Both the position numbers and the translations under genes were made by a program. Shown piece by piece: positions 52,692 to 61,930 of a stretch of DNA of 64,000 nucleotides. The DNA lies in contig NZ_QEQK01000002.1 in the NCBI RefSeq assembly GCF_003151135.1, positions 218,972-282,971 on the forward strand, given 5' to 3'. Under the pieces are notes generated by a model that saw only the letters and a list, made by a program, of their open reading frames with translations, did no database searches and was not told the DNA's origin. This stretch comes from Abyssibacter profundi. GTDB taxonomy: Bacteria; Pseudomonadota; Gammaproteobacteria; Nevskiales; OUC007. Numbering within the stretch: position 1 is the first letter of the stretch; every line of letters begins with the position of its first letter.

Positions 52692-55622
52692 CTAGACCCA
52701 GCGGCGGCGCAGTCCGGCCAGCAGCAAGACCAGTACGGATAACCAGCCCAGCGAGCCACTGCCGCCCGAGCTGTTGCGTTCGGCCGGGTTGTTCGGCTCA
52801 CCACCCGGTGTGGGTGCGACAGCGACGGTGATCTTGGCCTGGGAGGTTCCACCCTGATCATCGGTCACGGTCAGGCTCGGCTCGAACTCGCCGGCACGCG
52901 TGTAGGTATGCACGACGATCGAATCCGTGCCTTCCACCGAGCTGCCGTCCCCGAAATCGAACGCATACGACACGATATTGCGACCCTGGGCGGCAAACGA
53001 GGCCGAGCCATCAAACTCCACACGCAGTGGGGCGGGGCCTTCGGACCGGTCGATGCTCAACTGGGCCACCGTGCCGTTGTCCGGATTGGTGACCGTCACC
53101 GTGAGCGTGGTCCGGATGACCGTGATCTCGGACTGATCGGCCTTGCCGTCTGCATCGCTGACCACGACATAGGCGTGATACGTGCCCGCCTTGTCATAGG
53201 TGTGGGTCGCGGTTTCCGATGTCGTGGCCGGCATGAACTCCTCTGCCGAAGCCTCGTCACCGAAGACGAACTGATACATGAAGCCGTCGGACTCGATGTT
53301 GTCGCGGTTGCTGTAGCCGGAGTCCTGAGCGTTGAACTCGACGGTGAAGGGCGCCTCGGCCTCAACCATGCTGGTCTGCTGGCCATTGACGGTCATCACG
53401 GCGACGATGTCTTCGCCCGGCTCGTTGCCGTTCTCGCAGGCCGCCGGATCCTGGTCGGGATTCGGCGTGGAGGGACAGTTGTCGATTTCATCCCGGACAC
53501 CATCGTTGTCGCTGTCGGTGTCGTCCTGCGAGTCGCAGGCGTCGCCGGTTCCATCGCCGTCAGTGTCGTCCTGCCCGGGGTTCGAAACCATGGGGCAGTT
53601 GTCCTGCTCATCCGCAACACCGTCGCCATCAGAATCCAGCGGCACGACATCACCGCCGAGCACGGCAGCCGCCCGGGTGACGTCAGGCGATCCATCCTCA
53701 GCCAGATCGTAGATCGGCAGGGCGACGGAGCCGGTGATGCTCACGGCCGGGATCGTGGCGTCGCGGGAGAAGCTGCCGAAGAACTGGGTATGCTGCGGGA
53801 AGAACAGCAGCGCCAGCTCATCGCCAACTTCCAGGCGCTCGGCCACCCCGACCAGGTCCACCGAATGCGTGCCCAGGCCCCGAATCGGGTGGAGCTGGTC
53901 ATCGATCAGCGGGTAGTTGGGCACCTGGCTACCTGCCTTGCGCAAACCCAGCCCGACATAGGTGATGCTGTCGCAGCCCAGCCGCGCGGTCGGAACCAGC
54001 GGTGCGCTGCAGTCCTGCACGGCCTCGTTGCCACCTGCCAGGCTGCTAATCGTCACATCCAGGTGAGGCAGCCCCATCAGCAGGCCCTCTTCAGCCACGG
54101 TACCGAGCGGGACTTCCGCGGGCAGATTGCCTGCAATGCCGGTGATGCCCAATGTGCCGTTGCGGACCGTGGTGGCGGGCACATCGATGCGGGTAAAGCC
54201 GGGTTTCTCGCCGCCTTCAAAACCCTGTTCGGGCTGTGGTGCGAGCACATCGGCTTCTGCGATGGTGACCGAGGTGTCGTCGCCCAGAGCGAAGCACACC
54301 GTGTTGACTCCGCTGTCCGTGCCATTGCCTCGCAGCAAATCATCAAAGATCTGCTGGCGGTCGAACGCGCAGCTGCCCGATTCGCTGGCCTGACTGTCGG
54401 GCGCCTGGGCGAACGGCAGCACGTGTCCGCCGTTATGCGTGGACAGCGTCACGTTAGCACCCGCTGCGGCGAGGCACTGGGTGTTCCACCAGGCCTCTGT
54501 GAGCGTGAACAGCGTGTCGGGCATGCCCTGGGTAATGAAGATGTCCACCCCGTCCAGATAGTCCGAACTCACGGGTCCGACCAGAAAATCGCCCAATCCA
54601 GCGCGGCCGTCAGAGCCCGTAGCGGGGACCGGATTGGCGCCCGCGAAACCCATCGGAACCGCGTCGGGGCCGTAGGGCACATAGGGGCGGAACGGCAGGT
54701 TATTGGCCTCACACCAATGGCTTAGGCTGTGGTAGCGAAACCAATCCAGGGCCGCTCGTGGGAACTCGTTCAGGGAGGCGCCGCGCACGACGGTCTCCTT
54801 GATGAACGGGTCCTGGCCGTCGCCCAGCAGCGGGCCGGCAAAAGGATCGGACTGCTGGCCCAGGGCCGCAAGCGCTAAATCCAGACTGGCGTTGCCGCTG
54901 GCTTCACCAATACCGACCAGGGCCAGTGACCACAAGGTCTTGACGGTATCGCCGGGGTTGAGCGCATAGCGCAGGTCGTGCCAGGTGATGTCCGGCTGGA
55001 GCACATCCAGACGCTTCTTGGCATCGGTCATGAGCAGCAGCAACTGGTATCCGCCGCCGTAGCTTCCCCCGGTCGCGCCGACAACGAGGTTGGCACCGTC
55101 GGGCGTGCTGGTCTCCGCACGGCTCGTCCACTGGCCGGTGGATTCATCGCGCCAGGCCAGGTAATCAAGGTTTTGCTCGGCCCAATCGAGAATCTGGTTC
55201 AGGTATTGACCCTCGGCCTCCGGGTCCATGGTGCGGACCGTACCGCCGGACTCGCCGAACCCGCGCTGGTCGATTGAAATCACGGCGTAGCCGGACGCGC
55301 GGTAGCTGGAGAAACCATTATCGGCGGTGTTGCGACTGCCGCCGTAGCCATGCCCCTGCAGGATGAGCGGGTGGGCACCGTTCGAGGCATTGGCGCAGTC
55401 GATGCTGTCCGGCTCGAACACCTCGAAGCTGTTGGCAAATCCGTCCGGCGCTTCCAGGACGACGTGGTAATGACGTCCACCGGTGGTCTCGGTATCGGTC
55501 TCACAGGAAGCGTTAACAACGGGTGCGGGTGATTCGGAGCCGGGCAGGTCCTGTGCATGGCCGACAGCGGCCAGACAGGACAGCGCAGCACCCATGGCGA
55601 CCCCAAGGTGCAGGTGTTTCAT
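52692..55622 (-). CDS. secreted S15/CocE-like alpha/beta hydrolase with TSP3, PKD and GlyGly-CTERM
   Basis: A 976-residue exported protein. A signal peptide (to about GHA) is followed by a hydrolase domain with [12 protein letters not shown], then Ser187 in [11 protein letters not shown], Asp369 in QGMPDT and His400 in NGGHVLP. Next is a calcium-binding thrombospondin-type-3 region (about 662-730, [15 protein letters not shown] repeats), then two PKD-like domains (about 750-935). The C-terminus [20 protein letters not shown] ending RRRWV is a GlyGly-CTERM signal, normally cut by rhombosortase for surface attachment. A GAGGAG ribosome site precedes the start. The substrate is unknown. Confidence 0.85.
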   Translation of the reverse strand: MKHLHLGVAMGAALSCLAAVGHAQDLPGSESPAPVVNASCETDTETTGGRHYHVVLEAPDGFANSFEVFEPDSIDCANASNGAHPLILQGHGYGGSRNTADNGFSSYRASGYAVISIDQRGFGESGGTVRTMDPEAEGQYLNQILDWAEQNLDYLAWRDESTGQWTSRAETSTPDGANLVVGATGGSYGGGYQLLLLMTDAKKRLDVLQPDITWHDLRYALNPGDTVKTLWSLALVGIGEASGNASLDLALAALGQQSDPFAGPLLGDGQDPFIKETVVRGASLNEFPRAALDWFRYHSLSHWCEANNLPFRPYVPYGPDAVPMGFAGANPVPATGSDGRAGLGDFLVGPVSSDYLDGVDIFITQGMPDTLFTLTEAWWNTQCLAAAGANVTLSTHNGGHVLPFAQAPDSQASESGSCAFDRQQIFDDLLRGNGTDSGVNTVCFALGDDTSVTIAEADVLAPQPEQGFEGGEKPGFTRIDVPATTVRNGTLGITGIAGNLPAEVPLGTVAEEGLLMGLPHLDVTISSLAGGNEAVQDCSAPLVPTARLGCDSITYVGLGLRKAGSQVPNYPLIDDQLHPIRGLGTHSVDLVGVAERLEVGDELALLFFPQHTQFFGSFSRDATIPAVSITGSVALPIYDLAEDGSPDVTRAAAVLGGDVVPLDSDGDGVADEQDNCPMVSNPGQDDTDGDGTGDACDSQDDTDSDNDGVRDEIDNCPSTPNPDQDPAACENGNEPGEDIVAVMTVNGQQTSMVEAEAPFTVEFNAQDSGYSNRDNIESDGFMYQFVFGDEASAEEFMPATTSETATHTYDKAGTYHAYVVVSDADGKADQSEITVIRTTLTVTVTNPDNGTVAQLSIDRSEGPAPLRVEFDGSASFAAQGRNIVSYAFDFGDGSSVEGTDSIVVHTYTRAGEFEPSLTVTDDQGGTSQAKITVAVAPTPGGEPNNPAERNSSGGSGSLGWLSVLVLLLAGLRRRWV

Positions 55623-55769
55623 TGTGTCTCCTCAGTCCGGCCGGTCGATGCGGGCCGGGTTGTTATCGTGGTGCAACCAAGACGCCGAAGGATGGTTTTC
55701 GACGTAAAGAACATGTTAATCCACCGGGGCGCTTTGCACCAGTGGTAAAAACGTCCCTACCGAACGGGG

Positions 55770-57647
55770 GTGGCGGCACTTGGGACTCAAGAATTCGTTA
55801 AGTTTGCCGACACGCAGCGCATAACAAGCATTGACCATCGCAGGGACGCTCGGACTGACGTGACCACCGACATCGCAAAAATCATCGCCGGGGAATCGGT
55901 CCGGACCGTGTTTCAGCCGATTTATCGGGTTCGCGACGGCGCGGTCTCCGGTTTTGAGGCCCTGACACGAGGGCCAGCGGGACTTTGGGAAAGTCCGGTC
56001 GAGCTGTTCCGTGCCGCCGAACGTGCAGGCCTGGAGGCGGAACTCGATGCCGTTTGCCGCAGAAAGGCGGTGACGTGATTCAGTGATCTGGGCCTGCCAG
56101 GCCTGTTGTTCATGAATGTGTCGCCACAGGTGCTGCTGAGCATGCTGGACGTTCATGAGCGGGTTCCGGACTGGATGCAGCGCCACGGTGTCGATCCGGC
56201 ATCGGTGATTGTGGAGATTTCCGAAAGCAAGCCATTCGATGAGATCGAGGCGGTCATCGATGCCATCCAGATTTACCGGCAGGCCGGGTTTCGGTTTGCC
56301 CTGGACGACCTGGGCGCCGGGTACGCCGGATTGCGGGTCTGGTCGCAGCTACGACCCGCCTTCGTCAAAGTGGATCGCCACTTCGTCGCCGACTGCGACC
56401 AGGATCCGGCAAAACGAGAGTTTCTCCGGTCGATTAAGGGAATCTCCAATTATCTGGGCTGTGAGGTCGTCGCAGAGGGCATCGAGCGGGAGCAGGAAGC
56501 CGCCGTCATTCGCACGCTTGGTATCGACCACGCGCAGGGCTTCGGCTTGGCCCGCCCGGTGGAGTCACCGCCTATCGACAGCACCACGGTGTTTCAGGAG
56601 CAGGGCGGCTACGGGCGAGGACTGGGACTCACCGAATCGCTGGCAAGCCTGATACAGCCCACCGCAATCGTCGCTCCTGACGATACGGCCGAGTCGGTGC
56701 TGGACCGAATTCAGGATTGGGAGTCGCTGCCAGACATCCCGGTGGTCGATGACGGGCGTGCCGTCGGGTCGGTCAATCGGGTGCGTCTGCTGGATCGATT
56801 TGCTCGACGCTTTACGCGGGAGCTGCATGGGCGTGAACCCATCGTGCAATTTCTGGATGACCTGGCGCCCGTGCTTGAGGTGGATACGAGTATCGAAGAG
56901 GCGAGCCGGCGTCTGTCAGCGAGGTCGCCGGATGTGCTGCCGTCCTGTGCGGTTGTTGTGGAACAGGGTGTTTATCGGGGGGTAGTGCCGGCCAGCGCAT
57001 TAATGAGGCGGCTCAGCGAAGCCCAGATACGCGCCGCGCGCTACAGCAATCCATTGACGCTTCTTCCGGGCAATGTCCCGATCGTCGAACGCATCCAGGC
57101 CCTGCTGGATCGTCGGTCCGACTTCAGCGTCGCCTACTGCGATCTCAATCACTTCAAGCCGTTCAATGACGTGTATGGGTATGCGGTCGGGGACGAGGCG
57201 CTGCAGCTCATCGCGGAAATTCTGGCCGAGCACATGGCGGGCGAGGACGATTTCATCGGCCATATCGGCGGGGACGACTTTGTCGTCGTCAGCGAATCGG
57301 AGCGTTTCGAAGCCTGCGTTCGGCGTGTCGCGGAGACGTTCGCCGAGCGGGTCAAACGCTTGTACCGACCCGAGCATCTGGCCTTGGGCGGCATTCTCGC
57401 GGTGGATCGGGCCGGACGGGAGACGACGTTTCCGCTGATGCGCCTGGCCATCGGAGTCGTCAGGCCAGATCCCCAGCAGTGCCAGTCACATCACGATGTC
57501 GCCACGATGGCCAGCGACGCCAAGCATCAAGCCAAGCTCGCCGAGCCCGATTACGTCTTCTTCTGCCGAAGGCGGTCTCCATCGGCGGTGGTCGAGGTCG
57601 GAGATAAGCCGGACGAGGACGATGAATTTCAGCTCTACAAGCTGTAG
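55770..57647 (+). pseudogene. EAL-CBS-GGDEF protein gene interrupted by an in-frame TGA
   Basis: One continuous frame (626 codons) is split by a single TGA at 56076-56078. Before it lies the start of an EAL domain (VFQPIYRV, GFEALTRGP). Directly after it the same frame continues FSDLGLPGLLFMNVSPQ with all later EAL residues (VEISES, DDLGAGYAG, FVKVDR, VVAEGIE, QGFGLARP). A CBS pair (about 56640-57000) and a GGDEF domain with GGDDF follow. Relatives usually have a sense codon there; a CGA to TGA change would explain it. The downstream piece could start at 56106. Readthrough or a sequencing error is not excluded. GTG starts at 55770 or 55860 are possible. Confidence 0.85.
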
Positions 57648-57663
57648 TGCGTCTGCCTGTGGG

Positions 57664-57936
57664 TTATCGCGACGGGGGACGGCGGTCTTTCCAGTGCGTG
57701 ATGTCTTCCCACAGCGTTTCGATGGCCGCCCGGATCTCATGCCAAGCTTCCGCACCGGCGGTACGCAGGTCGGCCAGCTTGTGCTCGGTCGAGGCCAGGT
57801 GGGCCTCCAGCCGGTCGATCTCTTCGTGCTGGGATTGCTGACTGACCTCGTCGTGCTCGGCACGTAGCTCTTCAAGCGTGCGGCGCGCCCGATCCATCCG
57901 GGCTTCCAGATCCGATAGGTCGTTCTTGCTGTCCAT
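57664..57936 (-). CDS. small coiled-coil protein
   Basis: A 90-residue charged helical protein. DLEARMDRARRTLEELRAEH and EIDRLEAHLASTEHKLADL show heptad spacing over about 65 residues, and AAIETLWEDITHWKDRR closes it. There is no signal peptide. The ATG at 57936 is chosen over one at 57993, which would overlap the transporter gene. It follows the Na/phosphate transporter by 10 bp and is probably its cytoplasmic partner or a regulator; no family is certain. Confidence 0.7.
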   Translation of the reverse strand: MDSKNDLSDLEARMDRARRTLEELRAEHDEVSQQSQHEEIDRLEAHLASTEHKLADLRTAGAEAWHEIRAAIETLWEDITHWKDRRPPSR

Positions 57937-57946
57937 CGCGTGCTCC

Positions 57947-59119
57947 CTAGTTAAACACGAACACCATGGCGCCCGGCACCAAGAAGAAGACACCCAGGAT
58001 ATAGCTCAGTGCCAGTGATTTACGTTCGCTGGCCACACCCGCAAGTGTTTCGGCGCAGCGAATGGGGAAATCGGTGACATGCGTCGCTCGAAGCCAGTTG
58101 GGGATCAGGTAGATCACCAACACGCCCAGCACGTTGTAGATGAGGTGCACCAGTGCAATCTGCAACGCTGCGCCTGCCAATGTGCCCGACACGGCGGTTG
58201 CGGCCAATAGTGCGGTGACACAGGTTCCGATGTTCGCGCCCAGCGTAAAGGGATAGATGTCCTTGGTCTTGAACACGCCCGAGCCGGCCAGCGGGACCAT
58301 GAGGCTGGTGGTTGTCGACGAGGACTGAACCAGGATGGTCACCAGGGTTCCAGAACCGATGCCCGACATCGGTCCGCTACCGATTGCAGCGTGCAGGATG
58401 CGTTTGGCCCTGCCGACCAGGGCCGATCGCAGCAGCCTGCCAACCCGAATCACCGCCACAAGAATCATCACAACGCCCAGTGCAACCATGAGTACGCCCG
58501 TGAGCATGTCATCGAAACCCAGCCCGCGCAGACCGCTCTGGATCAGCTCGACGCCTGGTTTGGTGAGCGGCTTCATGAAGTTGAAACCCTTGATCGACAA
58601 TTCCGCATCGGAGGCGAACACGTTGACCAGGGCAGCGGCTGATTTCTGCAGAAACCCGGTCATGATCTCCAGCGGAAGAAAGACCAGGACGCTGATCAGG
58701 TTAAAGAAATCATGCACCGTGGCCGCTGAGAACGCCTGTCGGAATTCCTGTTTCTCACGCACATGGCCGAGGCTGACAATGGTGTTCGTAATCGTGGTTC
58801 CGATATTCGCCCCCATGACCATCGGAATCGCGATGGACACCGGGAGGCCGCCGGCCACCAGGCCCACGATAATGGAGGTGACGGTGGATGAACTCTGGAT
58901 GAGTGCCGTGGCCAGGGTGCCGATGATCAAACCCATAAAGGGGTTGGTGGCAAAGGCGAACAGGGTTTCGGCATCCTCTTTTGCGGCCGTTTTGAAGCCG
59001 GTTCCAATCGTGGCAACGGCGACCAGCAACAAGTAGATCAACGCAGCAATTCCAAACCAGAGCAAAGCGCTCGAACGCGGTTGCTCCAACTGGCCCAGCG
59101 GCTTCGTGGTTTCAGTCAT
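57947..59119 (-). CDS. Na+/phosphate cotransporter (NptA/PNaS family)
   Basis: An inner-membrane transporter of 390 residues with about nine helices. It shows the two inverted Na/Pi-cotransporter repeats, each with the QSSS motif (ALIQSSSTVTSIIVG and ILVQSSSTTTSLMVP), and GANIGTTITN and GANIGTCVTA after them. It is close to the NptA type of Vibrio and lacks the C-terminal PhoU-like domain of YjbB, so the small coiled-coil gene that follows may take that place. Sodium coupling fits a marine lifestyle. Confidence 0.9.
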   Translation of the reverse strand: MTETTKPLGQLEQPRSSALLWFGIAALIYLLLVAVATIGTGFKTAAKEDAETLFAFATNPFMGLIIGTLATALIQSSSTVTSIIVGLVAGGLPVSIAIPMVMGANIGTTITNTIVSLGHVREKQEFRQAFSAATVHDFFNLISVLVFLPLEIMTGFLQKSAAALVNVFASDAELSIKGFNFMKPLTKPGVELIQSGLRGLGFDDMLTGVLMVALGVVMILVAVIRVGRLLRSALVGRAKRILHAAIGSGPMSGIGSGTLVTILVQSSSTTTSLMVPLAGSGVFKTKDIYPFTLGANIGTCVTALLAATAVSGTLAGAALQIALVHLIYNVLGVLVIYLIPNWLRATHVTDFPIRCAETLAGVASERKSLALSYILGVFFLVPGAMVFVFN

Positions 59120-59187
59120 GTGATGGTTGATTTCCGAGGTTGGCTGTTACGCGTCAATCGGTGGAAGGGCGGTCGTGCCCGGATTGC

Positions 59188-60411
59188 CTATGAAGTGCTG
59201 TTGTCAGAGGCGAATGACGGATCCAGCGGTCCCAGGCCCAGCGCCTCACCCAGACGGGACAGTAACGCGGACTGCACCCGCAGGGCGATCATCGCATCGG
59301 CGAGCAGACGGGATCCTTCGACATTATCGGGGGCGATGAGCTGTGCAAAGCCCTGACCGGCGTCGCCTGCGCGTTGGACCCGCGTCAGGCGGCGTCGTGT
59401 TGTCGCCAGGGCGCGATCGATCTGCCCTGCGAGATTGGCATCGGCATGGCGCGCCAGATCAGCCAGCGCAACGGGCGCAGCCTTGCCGTCGATCCGGCCG
59501 TAGTAGAACTGCTCGATACCGAGGGCGGTGTTGAGCAGCGACGCATGGGTATTGTTGGAGAACTGGTCCTGCGCCTGCTCTGGCCGTCGACTGTGCAGCG
59601 GTGTCTCGATTCGACGGTCTGCCAGGATGTCCGACGAGACCGTCACCAAGCCGATGAGGGCGCGCTGCAGCCCCAACTCTGGGTCGCCGTGGACAAGACG
59701 GTAACCGTAGGTACCCGGCTTGTCGGCCCAAACTGCCGCCATGCGTTCGAGTTCCCAGACCAGCAGTTCGGTCATGGCCAGAAGCCACTGCCCCCGCCGG
59801 CGACAGTGTCGCGTGGGGGCGGCGCGTGGCCCGCTGGTACAGGTGCTCGAATCCAGGGCGTAATCGGTCCAGGGACGCTGCCCGGCACCCGAGCCATCTC
59901 GGTGCTGCCCCCACAAAAGAAACTCGATGGCGTGATAACCCGTGGGAACCTGGGTGGGATCCATGCTCAGCGCCTGGATGTCCAGCAGCAGGCGCCGATC
60001 AACGCTGCGGGTATCCAAGGTTCGCCCGGCCACATGCAGACGCTCGGTGGTCACGAGCGTGAACCCGTCCTCGATCTCGCCATCATCCGTGTAGTCAATG
60101 AAGCCTGGATCAATCGGCCAGCGATTAACCCGGGGGACCCACTCGTCGACAAACCAATGTCCGAACCGCAAGGCTTCGGTACGGGAGTAAGGTGCGCGGG
60201 CGCGGCGCCAGGCGCGACGTGCCTGCGTCATGGCCTCGGCGGAGGGTGACCGGACGAGGGTCTTGACCCGGGTCTGCAGGTCACGCGCGCCGGCCAGCGC
60301 GGCCCGATACTCGGCATAAGCCACGCTGCGGTAGCTGTCCAACGCCTTGGCGGGGTCAGGAGGGGGCTGGGTGCCGCAGGCAGTCACCGCGGCGGCAGCC
60401 AAGGTTGCCAA
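59188..60411 (-). CDS. imelysin-family (IrpA-like) lipoprotein
   Basis: A 407-residue protein of the imelysin family. It has the GxHxxE motif in GYHAIEFLLWGQ and the RRAWRRARAPYSRTEALRFG helix; a second YGRIDGK region is also typical. Members are outer-membrane or periplasmic and linked to iron uptake. A lipobox-like AAVTACGT follows a short hydrophobic run. The N-terminus is odd: the first usable start is TTG at 60411, giving a signal without basic residues. The frame continues upstream with Arg and hydrophobic codons but no ATG/GTG/TTG, so the true start is uncertain. Confidence 0.83.
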   Translation of the reverse strand: MATLAAAAVTACGTQPPPDPAKALDSYRSVAYAEYRAALAGARDLQTRVKTLVRSPSAEAMTQARRAWRRARAPYSRTEALRFGHWFVDEWVPRVNRWPIDPGFIDYTDDGEIEDGFTLVTTERLHVAGRTLDTRSVDRRLLLDIQALSMDPTQVPTGYHAIEFLLWGQHRDGSGAGQRPWTDYALDSSTCTSGPRAAPTRHCRRRGQWLLAMTELLVWELERMAAVWADKPGTYGYRLVHGDPELGLQRALIGLVTVSSDILADRRIETPLHSRRPEQAQDQFSNNTHASLLNTALGIEQFYYGRIDGKAAPVALADLARHADANLAGQIDRALATTRRRLTRVQRAGDAGQGFAQLIAPDNVEGSRLLADAMIALRVQSALLSRLGEALGLGPLDPSFASDNSTS

Positions 60412-60627
60412 GCCCGTCAGGCCTCGCTGCAGGGGAACTGGAGATGGGATGTTGATAAGCGTCAGCCTGGACGAAAGGTCACGGGCACCGGAGCGAGTTC
60501 AGACACACGGTCGCATAAGCGAGCCAGCGCCGCGCCGAGTGATGCCGATAGGCGGCGGCATTTTAGCGCGAAGCGAGCGCGGCGGGCAGTTGGCTGCGCA
60601 GGGAATGACCGGCGGTCGTGTCCGATG

Positions 60628-61050
60628 TCAGACCAACTGGGCATTCAGAGTGATGGCGGGTTTCAGCGCCTTGGAGATCGGGCAGCCGGTTTTTGCTGTC
60701 TGGGCCGCGTCCAGAAAATCCGCCTCTGATGCGCCGGGTACCGATGCCCGAACATCCAGGTGAATCCGCGTGATGGCAAAGCCCCCCTCGGTTTGGTCAA
60801 GCGTGACGGCGGCATCCACATCGATGAAGTCAGGTGACAGGTCGGCCTGACCCAGCATCATGGCCAGGGCCATGGCGTAGCAACTGGCGTGGGCGGCGCC
60901 GATCAGTTCTTCGGGGTTGGTGCCTTGTTTGTCTTCGAAGCGGGTGGGAAACGAGTAGGGGGACTCAGCCAGTACCCCGCTCTCCGATGACACATGGCCC
61001 TGGCCGGCTTTCAGTGCGCCGGTCCAGCGAGCCTGAGCAGTCCGTTTCAT
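60628..61050 (-). CDS. OsmC/Ohr-family peroxidase
   Basis: A 140-residue thiol peroxidase. The two redox Cys are Cys57 in GAAHASCYAMALAMML and Cys123 in AKTGCPISKALKP, and the N-terminal half has the SFPTRFEDKQGTNPEELIGA stretch of the OsmC branch. It should reduce organic hydroperoxides in the cytoplasm. It lies 81 bp after the crotonase gene on the same strand, so it may protect against lipid peroxides from the adjacent desaturase pathway; that link is inferred. Confidence 0.9.
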   Translation of the reverse strand: MKRTAQARWTGALKAGQGHVSSESGVLAESPYSFPTRFEDKQGTNPEELIGAAHASCYAMALAMMLGQADLSPDFIDVDAAVTLDQTEGGFAITRIHLDVRASVPGASEADFLDAAQTAKTGCPISKALKPAITLNAQLV

Positions 61051-61131
61051 GCAGCCTCCAGATGGATGTGAGGTAGGGCCGCCTTCAGTGCGGCGATCCC
61101 AGTTTCTGCGACTGCTGTGGTCGCCACAGGT

Positions 61132-61926
61132 TCACTGTTTGCGATCGTCTAATGACTGGCCGTGGCGGCCTACGCCGTCTCGAAAGCGACTGGCACCGGC
61201 AACGGTTTCGCCGGATGCCAGCGTCTCCAGCCCGAATTCGAACTCCTGGGCCATCGCGGCAGGCTCATCCAGCCCCCATTGCGCTAACAGGCTCTGTCGG
61301 TCGTTGCGCAGACAGGTCTGCGGCCGTTCGGTCAGCTCGGCCGCCAGTGCCTGTGCGCTGGCCAAGGCCTGACCCCGCGGGACCAGCCGATTCACCAGGC
61401 CGAATTCCAGCGCCTCAATGGCACCGACGGCGCGGCCGGTCAAGACCATATCCATGGCGCGGCTTTGGCCGATCAGCCGCGGTAGACGAACCGTGCCACC
61501 GTCAATCAGCGGAACGCCGAAGCGACGGCAGAACACGCCGAACACCGCCGTATCGTCGGCGACACGCAGGTCGCACCACAGCGCCAGCTCCAGCCCGCCC
61601 GCCACGGCATGCCCCTCAATGGCGGCGATCACCGGTTTGCTGAGTTGCAGCCGGGATAGTCCCATCGGCGCGTCACCGGAGCGATCGATGCGATTGCTGC
61701 GGGCCGGGTCCTGACTGGCCACGGCCTTGAGATCAGCGCCTGCACAAAAGCCGGTCTCCGCCCCGGTGAGCACGGCCGCACGCAGCGAAGCATCCGCCTC
61801 GAACGCCCGGAAAACCTCGGCGAGGGCATCGGCGGTGGGTCGATCCACGCAATTGCGTTGCTCGGGGCGATTAATCGTGACGGTGAGCACGGCGCCCTGC
61901 CGGCTGCTGATGACCAATGGCTTCAT
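61132..61926 (-). CDS. crotonase-family protein (enoyl-CoA hydratase/isomerase-like)
   Basis: A 264-residue crotonase. FCAGADLKAVASQ and EGHAVAGGLELALWCDLRVA form the acyl-CoA pocket and oxyanion hole, with one conserved Glu in GGLELAL. Classical hydratases have the second catalytic Glu in F-G-x-P-E-x; here the stretch reads VFGVFCRRFGVPLIDGGTVR, so that Glu appears absent, and isomerase, hydrolase or another crotonase activity is possible. The ATG at 61926 gives the family N-terminus. It follows the desaturase by four bases. Confidence 0.85.
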   Translation of the reverse strand: MKPLVISSRQGAVLTVTINRPEQRNCVDRPTADALAEVFRAFEADASLRAAVLTGAETGFCAGADLKAVASQDPARSNRIDRSGDAPMGLSRLQLSKPVIAAIEGHAVAGGLELALWCDLRVADDTAVFGVFCRRFGVPLIDGGTVRLPRLIGQSRAMDMVLTGRAVGAIEALEFGLVNRLVPRGQALASAQALAAELTERPQTCLRNDRQSLLAQWGLDEPAAMAQEFEFGLETLASGETVAGASRFRDGVGRHGQSLDDRKQ

Positions 61927-61930
61927 CTGA

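Noticed and set aside
52908-54725. A 605-codon plus-strand frame opposite the GlyGly-CTERM hydrolase
   Set aside because: It is the antisense image of a gene with clear catalytic residues, TSP3, PKD and sorting signal. The frame lacks any recognisable domain.
56106-57647. An intact shorter EAL-GGDEF gene starting at ATG 56106
   Set aside because: It would begin inside the EAL domain without the EAL motif, and the missing part is present in the same frame just upstream. It is better read as the downstream piece of a broken gene.
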